The notes beneath the pieces are model-generated. The model saw nothing but the letters and a program-made list of their open reading frames with translations, did not search any database and was not told the origin of the DNA. Positions 16,425 to 24,729 of a stretch of DNA of 64,000 bases are shown here, one piece after another (positions within the stretch are counted from its first letter, which is position 1; the number at the start of each line of letters is the position of its first letter). The translations under genes and the position numbers were made by a program. The stretch spans positions 434,001 through 498,000 of the forward strand of contig JAPWJW010000005.1 in NCBI GenBank assembly GCA_028283825.1, read 5' to 3'. The DNA is from Azospirillaceae bacterium. Its GTDB lineage: Bacteria > Pseudomonadota > Alphaproteobacteria > Azospirillales > Azospirillaceae.

Positions 16425-16826
16425 ATGAGCAACAAACCCCATTCGATTCACCACGTGAACTTCCCCATGCGCGACCGGGAAACCACGAAGGAATGGTACT
16501 GCAAGGTGTTCTCGATGAAGTGGGTCGATCCCAAGAGCAACACCGACGTGCTGCTGCTGACCCGGGGCGGGTTCGACCTGCATTTCACGCCGGTGCCGGA
16601 GGACCAGTGGCACCGCATGGCGCCGTCGCACTTCGCCATCGAGGTGGAGGATTGGGACGGCTTCCTGGCCCATCTGAATGAGCTGAAGGTGCGCCACAGC
16701 ATGACGGTGGAGCGGCCGCAGAACAACTCCCGCTACTGCTACATCGCCGACCCGAACGGCCACACCATCGAGCTGACCTACCACGGCAAGCTGCACACCG
16801 AAGCCTCGGTGAAGATGGAAGGCTGA
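16425..16826 (+). CDS. single-domain VOC (glyoxalase/dioxygenase superfamily) protein
   Basis: Small protein of 133 residues. The start at 16425 was chosen because AGGGAG lies just before it; an upstream in-frame start overlaps no ribosome site. Ligand candidates are H10 ('IHHVNFPM'), H69 ('SHFAIEVED') and E116 ('HTIELTYH'), giving a complete VOC metal triad if it dimerises. It lies 60 bp after the FAH gene and is presumably in the same operon. Glyoxalase, dioxygenase or isomerase chemistry is possible. Confidence 0.86.
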   Translation: MSNKPHSIHHVNFPMRDRETTKEWYCKVFSMKWVDPKSNTDVLLLTRGGFDLHFTPVPEDQWHRMAPSHFAIEVEDWDGFLAHLNELKVRHSMTVERPQNNSRYCYIADPNGHTIELTYHGKLHTEASVKMEG

Positions 16827-16892
16827 CCCAGCCATTTCTTTTCGTCGCCTGGCCGCCATGCCCGTTCGCCACCCGCACATTGGAACATTTGG

Positions 16893-17336
16893 ATGAGCAT
16901 TACCCATCAAGAGGCGAAGCTACTTGTCGCCGCAGCCCAGCAAAAGGCCGAGGCCATTGGCAAGCCCATCACCGTGGTGGTGGTGGATGCCGGCGGCTTC
17001 ATCGTCGTCAGCGAACGCCTGGACGGCGCCCGGCCGCTGACCCCCAGCATCGCGGCCAGCAAGGCCTACACCGCCGCCGTGATGCAGCGCCCCACCAACA
17101 TGCTGAAGCAATGGTGCAAGACCCAGCCGGAGTTCTTCGCCCAGGTGTCCACCATGGGCCACCTGCCCATCGTCGCCACCGACGGCGGCCTGACCCTGCG
17201 CCGGGGCGGCCCCATCCTGGGTGGCATCGGCATCTCCGGCGGCACCGGCGATGAGGACCAGCAGATCGCCGAGGCCACGCTGGCCGAGCTGGGTTACGAC
17301 CTGAACTTCGCCGAATGGAACAGCTTGCGCAAGTGA
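16893..17336 (+). CDS. GlcG/HbpS family protein
   Basis: Protein of 147 residues of the GlcG/HbpS (DUF336) family. It shows 'KPITVVVVDAGGFIVVSERL' (about residues 24-43), 'SIAASKAYTAAVMQRPT' and the Gly-rich 'GGLTLRRGGPILGGIGISGG' loop. Streptomyces HbpS binds haem; proteobacterial GlcG lies in glycolate and other oxidative catabolic operons and its function is unsettled. There is no signal peptide, so it is probably cytoplasmic. It is 66 bp after the VOC gene with a weak ribosome site, and 27 bp before the MetE-like gene. Confidence 0.9.
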   Translation: MSITHQEAKLLVAAAQQKAEAIGKPITVVVVDAGGFIVVSERLDGARPLTPSIAASKAYTAAVMQRPTNMLKQWCKTQPEFFAQVSTMGHLPIVATDGGLTLRRGGPILGGIGISGGTGDEDQQIAEATLAELGYDLNFAEWNSLRK

Positions 17337-17363
17337 CGCGCGGATGAAGGGGAGGGCCGCATC

Positions 17364-18308
17364 ATGGCCAACAACTACACCTATCATGCCGACATCATCG
17401 GCGCGCTGATCCCACCGGAGATTGCCGAGGCGCCGTCATCCGCCACGGTGGATGAGTGGGTCAAACGCGCCCTGATCGTGCAGCGCGCCGCCGGATTGGC
17501 CGTCGTCACCGACGGTGAATATCGCCGCCATGGCCTGGCCGAGGCGCTGCTGCAACGCGGCCTGACCGATCAACCGCCCGCCCTGGTGGATGAGGAGGGC
17601 GCCTTCCTGCTGCGCGCCACCAATTTGGGCGTCAAGGTTTCGCTGCCCTCGCCCGCATCGGCCCTGCACCAATTGGCGCACAAGGCGGGACCTGGCTTCG
17701 ATGCGGCTGCCGCGCAGGCGGCTCTGGCCAAGGCCTACGCCGGTGAGATCGACGGCCTGCTGGCGGCGGGCATCGCCTACATCCAGTTCAACGGCTCCGC
17801 CTACGCCAAGCTGCTGGACGATGAATCCAAGCCCGGCGCGCTGGACGCCATCAAAACGGCCGCCGCCTTCGACGCGGCGGTGCTGGGCGCCGTCACGCGG
17901 CCGGACAAGGCCCGCATCGGCTTTCGCATCGGCCGCCCCGGTCCCAACCCGCGCTGGCCCACGGGTGTGGTGCCGGAGGGCCTGCAAACGCTGTTCAACC
18001 TGCCGGTTGACCGCCTGCTGCTGGACATCGGCTGCACAGATGCCGACTTCGGTTTCCTGGCGGCGGTGCCGGCCGACAAGCTGGTGGTGGTGGGCCTGAT
18101 CGACAGCACCAGGCAGCAGCTGGAAGAGCAGGACATTGTGCTGGAGGCCATCGACCGCGCGGCGGCGGCGGTGGGTGATGGCCTGCGCCTGGCGCTCAGC
18201 CCCCGTGGCGGCTTTCAGCGCGACAGCGGCCTGACCTGGGACGACCAGCGCCGCAAGCTGGAACTACTGGTGGACATCACCCTGCGCTGGTGGGGCTTCG
18301 CGATGTGA
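17364..18308 (+). CDS. MetE-like (cobalamin-independent methionine synthase C-domain) protein lacking zinc ligands
   Basis: Protein of 314 residues, the size of stand-alone MetE C-terminal homologues (UROD/MetE-like TIM barrel). Recognisable pieces are 'HADIIGALIPPE' (compare R-A-D-x-I-G-S-L-L-R-P), 'VTDGEYRRHGLAEAL' and 'GIAYIQFNGSAYAKLL'. The zinc-binding motifs of active methyltransferases are gone. The His-x-Cys segment is 'GFRIGRPGPNPRWP', and the C-terminal Ser-Pro-Gln-Cys-Gly-Phe has become 'LSPRGGF'. It is thus unlikely to activate homocysteine thiol through zinc. Last gene of the MFS-FAH-VOC-GlcG operon (preceded by GGGGAGGG). A different transferase, lyase or demethylase reaction in the catabolic pathway is plausible but unproven. 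Confidence 0.83.
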   Translation: MANNYTYHADIIGALIPPEIAEAPSSATVDEWVKRALIVQRAAGLAVVTDGEYRRHGLAEALLQRGLTDQPPALVDEEGAFLLRATNLGVKVSLPSPASALHQLAHKAGPGFDAAAAQAALAKAYAGEIDGLLAAGIAYIQFNGSAYAKLLDDESKPGALDAIKTAAAFDAAVLGAVTRPDKARIGFRIGRPGPNPRWPTGVVPEGLQTLFNLPVDRLLLDIGCTDADFGFLAAVPADKLVVVGLIDSTRQQLEEQDIVLEAIDRAAAAVGDGLRLALSPRGGFQRDSGLTWDDQRRKLELLVDITLRWWGFAM

Positions 18309-18319
18309 TTGGCCGCCTT

Positions 18320-18365
18320 AGAGCGGAACGCGATCAGGTGGAATCACCTGATCGCGTTCCGCTCT
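18320..18365. repeat. long perfect hairpin, copy 1 of a palindromic doublet
   Basis: Perfect 21-bp arms (18320-18340 and 18345-18365) around a 4-base loop GAAT. The left arm begins with the shared core TTAGAGCGGAACGCGATCA (18318-18336). It lies between the convergent MetE-like and creatininase genes and could terminate both, though it lacks a T tract. Confidence 0.75.
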
Positions 18366-18378
18366 ATCATGAACAGCT

Positions 18379-18420
18379 TTAGAGCAAGATGCGATCATGC
18401 CTGATCGCATCTTGCTCTAA
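18379..18420. repeat. long perfect hairpin, copy 2 of a palindromic doublet
   Basis: Perfect 19-bp arms (18379-18397 and 18402-18420) around TGCC. The left arm TTAGAGCAAGATGCGATCA matches copy 1 at 14 or more of 19 positions, with identical ends, so the two are members of one palindromic repeat family. Confidence 0.75.
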
Positions 18421-18472
18421 CCGGCGGATGGGGAAGGGGCTTTCCGGTGTCCAGCTGGAAAGCCCCTTTGCT

Positions 18473-19225
18473 TTACAGAACCGGTGCTTCGGCCCCGAAG
18501 GCTGCGATCTCGCTCACCAGGCCGGTCACAGCCAGGCGCACCAGGTCGCCGCCCTTTTCCGGGGTGGCCAGGGCGGGGTCGGAGCCCATGCGGCCGTCGG
18601 GATGGCGGGCGCGGAAGTCCAGGGCCTCGCGGATGGGGCCGGAACCGGCGATCTGCGGCGTGTAGGTCGCACTCTTGATGGCGTCGGGGTAGGCCCACTG
18701 GGTGACGGCGATTTCCGACGGAGTGGCGTGGCTGCCGTGGCCCACCGGGAACTGGCGCTGCGCCAGGGCGTTGACGCCCGGCAGATCCCACCAGTTGCGC
18801 AGCTTGCAGGCGAAGCCGGCGGGGCGGCGGGCGAAGCTGGCCTCGGCATACAGTTCGGAGAAGGCGGCCTCGATGGTGGCGATGTTGCCGCCATGGCCGT
18901 TCAGGAAATAGATGCGCTGGAAACCGTGGCCGGCCAGCGACCGCACCCAATCGCCGATGGCGGCCATGAAGGTGGAGGGGCGCAGACTGATGGTGCCGGG
19001 GAAACCCAGATGGTGCTGGGCCATGCCGATGTTGAAGGTGGGGCCCACCAGGATGTCGGCGCCCGACTTGTGCGCCTCATGCGCGATGATTTCCGGGCAC
19101 AGCCAGTCGGTGCCCAGCAGGCCGGTGGGGCCGTGCTGCTCATTGGAGCCGATGGGGATGACGATCGCCTTGGACCGTTCCAGGAATTGGCCGACTTCGG
19201 CCCAGGTCGACAGGTGCAACAGCAT
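18473..19225 (-). CDS. creatininase-family amidohydrolase
   Basis: Metal-dependent amide/lactam hydrolase of 250 residues. Ligand residues of the creatininase fold are present: E29 and H31 in 'PIGSNEQHGP', D40 in 'LGTDWLCP', and 'LNGHGGN' (H111), followed by a Glu eight residues later. Family members open creatinine, formamides (riboflavin/mycofactocin-type) and cyclic amides. Strand switches here: it is convergent with the MetE-like operon and is followed downstream by none, so it is the last gene of the minus-strand series starting at lhgO. An amide or lactam step suggests a nitrogen-containing substrate for this island; that is inference. Confidence 0.9.
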   Translation of the reverse strand: MLLHLSTWAEVGQFLERSKAIVIPIGSNEQHGPTGLLGTDWLCPEIIAHEAHKSGADILVGPTFNIGMAQHHLGFPGTISLRPSTFMAAIGDWVRSLAGHGFQRIYFLNGHGGNIATIEAAFSELYAEASFARRPAGFACKLRNWWDLPGVNALAQRQFPVGHGSHATPSEIAVTQWAYPDAIKSATYTPQIAGSGPIREALDFRARHPDGRMGSDPALATPEKGGDLVRLAVTGLVSEIAAFGAEAPVL

Positions 19226-19312
19226 GGGGATGGTTCCTCGGGGACAGCCCTATGAAGTGGGCTTTCATGCCCGCACCATAAAGACCCCTATGCCCAAAGG
19301 CACTGGAAACCG

Positions 19313-20512
19313 CTACCAGGCCGCACGCTGCGCCTGCACGTCGTCGGCGATCATGGCGCCGATGGGCAGGGCCGAGGTGGCGGCGGGTGAGGGGGCGTTG
19401 CAGACGTGGATGCACCGCGCCGTCTTCTTCAGCAGGAAGTCGTGCACCAGGGTGCCGTCGCGCATCACCGCCTGGGCGCGGATGCCGGCCTCCTGTGGCA
19501 GCAGATCATCCACCGTCAGCGAGGGACAATACTTCCGGCAGGCCTCCAGGTAGCCCCGGATCATCAGGGAGTTCTTCATTTCGGTGAGGCCGGAGCGGAA
19601 ATTGTTGGCGATCACCCGCCAGAATCCGGGGAAGGCCAGCATGCGCGCCACGTCGGCGACATCGACGGCGAACTTCGGATAGCGCTGGCGCGCCAGGCTC
19701 AGCACCGCGTTGGGGCCGACGGTGATGCCGCCGTCGATCATGCGTGTCAGGTGGATGCCCAGGAAGGGCAGGTCCGGGTCGGGAATGGGGTAGATCAGGG
19801 CGTTGATCAGGCCGGCGCGTTCGGCCGGCAGGCGGAAGTATTCGCCGCGAAAGGGCACGATCTGGAAGTCGGTCTCCAGCCCCGCGGCCTCCACGATGCG
19901 GTCGGCCTGGGCACCGGCGCAGGCGATAAGCTGGCGGGCGGTGTGGGTGCCGGTGGCGGAATGCACCACGACGGCGCCCGGCGTCTCCTCGATCCGCGTC
20001 ACCCGCGCGTTGCGCATCACCTGGCCGCCACCCTGGGTGATGCGGGCGGCCAGCGCCGCACCCACCTGCTTGTAATCGACGATGCCGGTGGCGCTGACGT
20101 GGATGGCGCCCAGGCCGATGATGTTGGGTTCCGCCTCGCGCAGTTCATCGGCCCCCATCAGGCGGCAGTCGATGCCGTTCTGCCGCGCCCGGCCGAACAG
20201 GGCCTGCATGCGCTCCAGTTCCAGGGGGTTGGTCGCCACCAGCAGCTTGCCGCAGGTGATGACGGGAATACCGTTCTCGGCACAAAAGGCCTTGGTCGCC
20301 TCCGCCCCTGCCTTGCACAGCATGGCCTTCAGGCTGCCCGGCGCGTAATAGACGCCGGCATGGATGACGCCGCTGTTGTGGCCGGTCTGGTGCCGGCACA
20401 GGCTGTCGTCCTGTTCCAGCACCACCAGTTCACAGCCTGGAAACCGTTCCATCAGCGTGTAGGCGGTGGCGAGGCCGACGATGCCCCCGCCGACGATGCA
20501 AAAGTCCAGCAT
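19313..20512 (-). CDS. lhgO: L-2-hydroxyglutarate oxidase/dehydrogenase (LhgO-type FAD protein)
   Basis: FAD-dependent DAO-family enzyme of 399 residues that oxidises L-2-hydroxyglutarate to 2-oxoglutarate at the inner membrane. The N-terminal dinucleotide motif is 'CIVGGGIVGLATAYTL', and the LhgO hallmark 'RHQTGHNSGVIHAGVYY' with 'PGSLKAMLCKAG' follows. Length matches E. coli LhgO (about 420). It sits 87 bp upstream of the creatininase gene on the same strand. With the 2-oxoglutarate-semialdehyde dehydrogenase further along, it hints that carbon from this island reaches 2-oxoglutarate. Confidence 0.9.
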   Translation of the reverse strand: MLDFCIVGGGIVGLATAYTLMERFPGCELVVLEQDDSLCRHQTGHNSGVIHAGVYYAPGSLKAMLCKAGAEATKAFCAENGIPVITCGKLLVATNPLELERMQALFGRARQNGIDCRLMGADELREAEPNIIGLGAIHVSATGIVDYKQVGAALAARITQGGGQVMRNARVTRIEETPGAVVVHSATGTHTARQLIACAGAQADRIVEAAGLETDFQIVPFRGEYFRLPAERAGLINALIYPIPDPDLPFLGIHLTRMIDGGITVGPNAVLSLARQRYPKFAVDVADVARMLAFPGFWRVIANNFRSGLTEMKNSLMIRGYLEACRKYCPSLTVDDLLPQEAGIRAQAVMRDGTLVHDFLLKKTARCIHVCNAPSPAATSALPIGAMIADDVQAQRAAW

Positions 20513-20653
20513 GGTAACCCTGGGTCCAAGGCGGCCCGCACCCGGGGCCGGGGGAACGATTAGGGCAGCCGGGTGCCCGCGCGTTAAGGCCCCTTGTCGT
20601 GAATGACAAGGTCACCCTCCGTGATCAATCCACCACCCGTCAGGCTTGACGGG

Positions 20654-21557
20654 TTAGTCCAGCGGATGGGTGCGGAACCACTGCACCAGGAACTTGACGA
20701 AGACGCGCACCTTTTCCGGGGTGGCGTCGCCGGGGGCGAAGGCGGCATAGAACGGGCGCTCGGGGATGCTCTCGTTGGGTAGCACGGCCACCAGGCTGCC
20801 GTCGCTCAAGTCCTTCTCCACCATGTGGAAAGGGATCAGGCCCACGCCCAGGCCGCTTTTCACCGCCTTGCTCAACACCAGATAGGTGTTGGAGGCGAAG
20901 GCGATCTGGCCCTTCACCCGCACGGTCTTGCCATCTTCCGTCAGGTCCCAATGCTGGTCTTCCGACTGGGTGACGCAGGGCAGGTTCTGCAGGTCCTTGG
21001 CCTTCGCCGGCTGGCCCGTGTTTCTCGATGAAGGCGGGGGAGGCCACCAGCGCGTAGCGGATGGCCGCGATCTTGCGCACCTTGACCAGGGAATTGGGGA
21101 TGCGCCGGGTCTGCAAGGCCACGTCATAACCGCGCTCGATGAAATCGTAGGTCTTGCGCGACATGCCGCCCAAATTCATCTCCACGGAGATGCGCGGGTA
21201 TTCCTGGCAGAAGGCGACGACGGCGTCGGCCACGTCCAGCGACCCGATCCACTTGGGCACGATGATGGACAACTGCCCGGCCGGCTCGGCGATGCGTTGG
21301 GAGATCTGTTTCTCGACGCCCGACACCTCTTCCAGGATGCGCTGGCAGAACTGGTAATAGGAACTGCCGGCCTCCGTCAGGCTGACGGACCGGGTGGTGC
21401 GGACCAGCAACCGCGTGGCCAGGTGGTTTTCCAGGTCCGATATCTGGCGGGACACCAGCGCCCGTGAGATGCGCAGGGAATGGGCGGCTTCGGTGAAGCT
21501 GCCCTGTTTCACGACCTGCACGAAGGTCGTCATCGTGCCGAAAAGATCCATCGCCAT
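20654..21557 (-). CDS. LysR-family regulator (+1 frameshift near 21015)
   Basis: Regulator of about 300 residues after correction. The N-terminal helix-turn-helix is 'FVQVVKQGSFTEAAHSLRIS', then 'RALVSRQISDLENHLATRLL', and the C-terminal effector domain ends '..KFLVQWFRTHPLD'. One extra base in 'ctGGCCCgtg' (21013-21017) splits the reading frame between '..ASPAFIEKHG' and 'QPAKAKDLQNLPCVTQ'. A second possible start is Met-3 at 21551, which has AGGA at better spacing. It belongs to the CrgA/AaeR-like branch that often controls aromatic-compound genes. It faces the same way as lhgO and is separated from the ABM gene by two terminators, so it is its own unit. Confidence 0.85.
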
Positions 21558-21784
21558 CCTGCCGCTTGAGAGACGGGTATCAGCCCGCTTCCGGTTGTCG
21601 TTCGCGTGTGATCAGCATTGGGCGGGCCCTTTTTCGGGCCTGGCGCGCTCATCCCCCTATCGCTTTTTTTATGTGCCGGCGGCCCGTGGTCATGGGCCGT
21701 AAGCGATTGCGATATAATTGGAATGAGTGATGGCGGTGGCACTGTCAAGCGGCATCGCCGGCCCACCGGCGGCCCGATAAAAAA

Positions 21785-21808
21785 GCCCCCGCCGGGAAGG
21801 GCGGGGGC
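21785..21808 (-). terminator. Rho-independent terminator for the minus-strand operon
   Basis: GCCCCCGCC / GGCGGGGGC stem. Read on the minus strand it is followed by TTTTTT (complement of 21779-21784). It ends the operon whose last gene is the ABM protein. The rest of 21558-21780 holds the LysR promoter region: an A/T-rich stretch, GATATAATTGG, near 21710-21720 and a GGCCC/GGGCC hairpin around 21624-21640. Confidence 0.85.
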
Positions 21809-21839
21809 AGTATGGGACGTGCCAAGAAAGACGCGAAAA

Positions 21840-21863
21840 GCGGGGCCGCTCCTGTGGCCCCGC
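21840..21863 (-). terminator. first terminator hairpin after the ABM gene
   Basis: Perfect 8-bp stem GCGGGGCC / GGCCCCGC with loop gctcctgt, followed on the minus strand by TTTTCG. It lies 5 bp from the ABM stop codon, in tandem with the terminator at 21785. Confidence 0.75.
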
Positions 21864-21867
21864 ATCT

Positions 21868-22170
21868 TCAAAAGCCACGGGCGGCCAGCTGTGTGTGCCG
21901 GACCTCCGGTGTGCCGTCGAAGAAGTCGCCGACCAGGGCGCGCCAGGTGGCCCAGCGGCCGGATGCCTTGAAGTCCACGGTGTGGTTTTCCAGCGTGTTC
22001 CACTCGATCAGCAGGTAGAAACGCGACGGCTGTTCGATACAGCGTTCCAGCCGCAGGCTGCGGCAGCCGGCGGCGTCCCTGAACACCGTCGCCACCGCCC
22101 CGGTGGCGGCGGTCAGGAAGGCATCTTCCTGCCCGGCCTTGATGTCGAAACGGGCGATTTCCAGGATCAT
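21868..22170 (-). CDS. antibiotic biosynthesis monooxygenase (ABM)-domain protein
   Basis: Small ferredoxin-like protein of 100 residues. 'MILEIARFDIKAGQEDAFLT' opens the domain; 'RFYLLIEWNTLENHTVDFKA' with the conserved Trp and His follows, as in quinol monooxygenase YgiN-like proteins. Its start ATG (22170) overlaps the stop of the Ldh2-type dehydrogenase, so it is translationally coupled and the longer in-frame start is unlikely. Members are cofactor-free oxygenases or dimeric isomerase-like proteins. Role in the island is unknown. Confidence 0.85.
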   Translation of the reverse strand: MILEIARFDIKAGQEDAFLTAATGAVATVFRDAAGCRSLRLERCIEQPSRFYLLIEWNTLENHTVDFKASGRWATWRALVGDFFDGTPEVRHTQLAARGF

Positions 22171-23210
22171 GGCAGGGCCACGCCATTGTCGGCCGCCGCC
22201 TTTTCCAGCTGGGCCCACAGCTTGGGCCGCACGGTCAGGCCGCTGGCCGACCGTGCCTTCAGGGTGCGGCCGCCGCGCTCACCCGGTACCAGGATCTCCG
22301 TGCCCTCATCCGCGCGGGGCAGGCCCTTGATGGCCAGGATGGCGGCATCGATGGCGGCGCGATAGCCCGCCGGCTCCCGGAACGCCGCGATGTCCACGGC
22401 GATCAGCGACGCGTTCTGGCGGTGCTTGCGCCCGCCCGGCGCCTTCTCATGGAAGGGCGCCACGATGGCGTTGTCGGTCAGTACGCTGGTCAGGAACTCG
22501 AACATCAGCGACATGCCCGATCCCTTGGCGCCGGCCATGGGGGTGGGGATGGCGGCCACGGCCGGATCGGTGGTGGGCTCGCCCTCCTTGGTGGTCGCCG
22601 CCCCCTCGGGCAGGGGGATGCCCTTTTGCAGGTGCTGGGCGATGCGGCCCAGGGCGATGGTGGCGGTCGCCATGTCCAGCAGCACGGTGCCGTGGTCGGA
22701 CGAAGGTACCGCGATGGCCAACGGGCTGGTGGCGACGGCCGCCCCCTTGACGCCGGTGTAGCCCATGTTGGGCATGCCGGCGACGATGGCGATGCCGATC
22801 AGGCCGGCCTGGGCCGCCTGGTCGGCATAGTGGCCGACGGCGCCGGTGTGCACCGTGCCACGCACCGACACCCAGCCCACGCCGGCCTCCTTCGCGATGT
22901 CGATGGCGCGGCGCATGCCCAGGGTCATGGCGACGGGGCCGGGTGCGCCGTCGGCGTGCACGATGGCGGTGGCGGCGCGCGGCTGTTCGATGCGCAGATC
23001 GGCACGGGCGTTGGCCTCCCCTGAGTCCAACAGCTCCAGATAGCGCGGCACGCGCCCCAGGCCGTGGGATTCCACGCCGCGCAGTTCCGCCCACACCAGG
23101 GCGTCGGCGATGATCGCCGACCACTCCGCATCCAGGCCCTTGGCTTTGAAAAGACCGGCGACGAAGGTCTTAAGGTCGGCGGCGGGGATGGTCTTGTTCT
23201 GGTCCGACAT
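22167..23210 (-). CDS. Ldh2-family NAD(P)-dependent malate/L-lactate/ureidoglycolate-type dehydrogenase
   Basis: Oxidoreductase of 347 residues in the Ldh2 (YlbC/DpkA/AllD) fold. Marks are 'ALVWAELRGVESHGLGRVPR' (substrate-binding His), 'SVRGTVHTGAVGHYADQA', 'MATATIALGRIAQHLQKG' and 'GAKGSGMSLMFEFLTSVL'. Family members oxidise 2-hydroxyacids or reduce cyclic imines. It is followed by the coupled ABM gene and preceded 17 bp upstream by the 2-oxoglutarate-semialdehyde dehydrogenase gene. A 2-hydroxy-acid intermediate upstream of the aldehyde dehydrogenases would fit. The substrate is not determined. Confidence 0.9.
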   Translation of the reverse strand: MSDQNKTIPAADLKTFVAGLFKAKGLDAEWSAIIADALVWAELRGVESHGLGRVPRYLELLDSGEANARADLRIEQPRAATAIVHADGAPGPVAMTLGMRRAIDIAKEAGVGWVSVRGTVHTGAVGHYADQAAQAGLIGIAIVAGMPNMGYTGVKGAAVATSPLAIAVPSSDHGTVLLDMATATIALGRIAQHLQKGIPLPEGAATTKEGEPTTDPAVAAIPTPMAGAKGSGMSLMFEFLTSVLTDNAIVAPFHEKAPGGRKHRQNASLIAVDIAAFREPAGYRAAIDAAILAIKGLPRADEGTEILVPGERGGRTLKARSASGLTVRPKLWAQLEKAAADNGVALP

Positions 23211-23227
23211 GTTCCGTGGACTCCCGA

Positions 23228-24688
23228 TTAACCTGGAAGGGTGTAGGCGGTCTTGACCGTGGTGTAGAACTCCACCGCGTAACGGCCCTGCTCACGCGCG
23301 CCGTAGCTGGAGTTGCGGCGGCCGCCGAAGGGGGCGTGGTAATCGACGCCTGCGGTGGGCAGGTTGACCATGACCATCCCGGCCTTGCTGGCGCGCTTGA
23401 AGTGTGAGGCGTACTTCAGGCTGGTGGTGCAGATGCCGGACGACAGGCCGAATTCGGTGTCGTTGGCGGTGGCCAGCGCCTCTTCATAGTCGGCCACCTG
23501 GATCACGGCGGCCACGGGCCCGAAAATCTCTTCCTGGGCGATGCGCATGCTGTTGCGCACGCCGGTGAACAGGGCCGGGCTGAGGTAGAAGCCGGGCTCG
23601 GCCAACTCCAGCCGCTGGCCGCCGGTGACCAGTTCCGCCCCTTCCTCCCGCCCCAGCGCCACGTAGCGCAAATCCTGCTCCAGCTGCTTGGCATCGACCA
23701 CCGGGCCGATGTGGGTCGCCGGATCCAGGGCGTTGCCGACCTTCAGCTGGGCCATGCGCGCCACCACCCGCTCCACGAAGTGGTCATGGATCCCCCGGGT
23801 GACGATCAGGCGGGAGGAGGCGGTGCAGCGCTGCCCGGTGGAGAAGAAGGCGCCGTTGACCGCCACCTCCACCGCCACGTCCAGGTCGGCGTCGTCCAGC
23901 ACCACCAGCGGGTTCTTGCCGCCCAGTTCCGTCAGCACCTTTTTCATCGGGTTGGCGGTCACACAGCCCTTGGCGATGTGCCGGCCGGTGGCGACGGAGC
24001 CGGTGAAACTGATGGCGTTGATGTCGGAGCTGGCCACCATGGCCTCGCCGATGACGCGACCGGCGCCGAACACCGTGTTGAACACGCCGGCCGGCAGGCC
24101 GCTGTCGGCGATGATCCGGGTCAGCAGCAGGCTGGTGGCCGGCACCACCTCCGCCGGCTTGAACACCACGGCGTTGCCGTAGGCCAGGGCCGGTGCCACT
24201 TTCCATGCCGGGATGGCGATGGGGAAGTTCCAGGGGGCGATAACGCCCGCCACGCCCACGGCCTCCCGCGTGATCTCCACCTCCACGCCCGGGCGCAATG
24301 AGGCCAGGTGTTCCCCCGGCGTGCGCAGGCATTCGCCGGCGAAGAAGGTGAAGACCTGCGAGGCGCGCACCGTCTCGGCGATGCCCTCGGCCAGGGTCTT
24401 GCCTTCCTCCCGCGCCAGCACGCGGCCGATCTCTTCCCGGCGGTCGTTCAGCGCGGCACCGATGCGTTGCAGCACGTCGTGGCGGATTTGGGGGGAGGTG
24501 GCGGCCCAGGCCGGCTGGGCGGCTTGCGCGGCCCGTGCCGCCTCTGCCACCAGATCGGCGGTGCCGGCCGGGAACAGGCCGACCGTTTCCCGCGTGTCGG
24601 ACGGATTGATATCCGGAACCTGCCCGGCGCCGTCATGCCACGCGCCCGCGATGAAGTGCCGCCCGACGAGGGGCGCTTCGGTATTCAT
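23228..24688 (-). CDS. aldehyde dehydrogenase, 2-oxoglutarate-semialdehyde dehydrogenase-like
   Basis: NAD(P)-dependent aldehyde dehydrogenase of 486 residues. General base E254 lies in 'TELGGKNPLVVLDDADLDVA', nucleophile C288 in 'FFSTGQRCTASSRLIV', and the coenzyme loop in 'APWNFPIAIPAWKVAPALA' and 'FTGSVATGR'. The N-terminus and 'TGQRCTASSR' signature resemble the alpha-ketoglutaric semialdehyde dehydrogenases of sugar-acid and hydroxyproline catabolism. It lies in a run of minus-strand genes with a second aldehyde dehydrogenase 41 bp upstream. Exact substrate is inferred from similarity of motifs only. Confidence 0.88.
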   Translation of the reverse strand: MNTEAPLVGRHFIAGAWHDGAGQVPDINPSDTRETVGLFPAGTADLVAEAARAAQAAQPAWAATSPQIRHDVLQRIGAALNDRREEIGRVLAREEGKTLAEGIAETVRASQVFTFFAGECLRTPGEHLASLRPGVEVEITREAVGVAGVIAPWNFPIAIPAWKVAPALAYGNAVVFKPAEVVPATSLLLTRIIADSGLPAGVFNTVFGAGRVIGEAMVASSDINAISFTGSVATGRHIAKGCVTANPMKKVLTELGGKNPLVVLDDADLDVAVEVAVNGAFFSTGQRCTASSRLIVTRGIHDHFVERVVARMAQLKVGNALDPATHIGPVVDAKQLEQDLRYVALGREEGAELVTGGQRLELAEPGFYLSPALFTGVRNSMRIAQEEIFGPVAAVIQVADYEEALATANDTEFGLSSGICTTSLKYASHFKRASKAGMVMVNLPTAGVDYHAPFGGRRNSSYGAREQGRYAVEFYTTVKTAYTLPG

Positions 24689-24729
24689 AGCAATACCCTT
24701 TCCAGTAAGTCGGTTTTCGCGACCGCGCC

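Noticed and set aside
18320-18420. CRISPR or tRNA-like structure
   Set aside because: There are only two palindromes with different centres, no spacer series and no tRNA arms.
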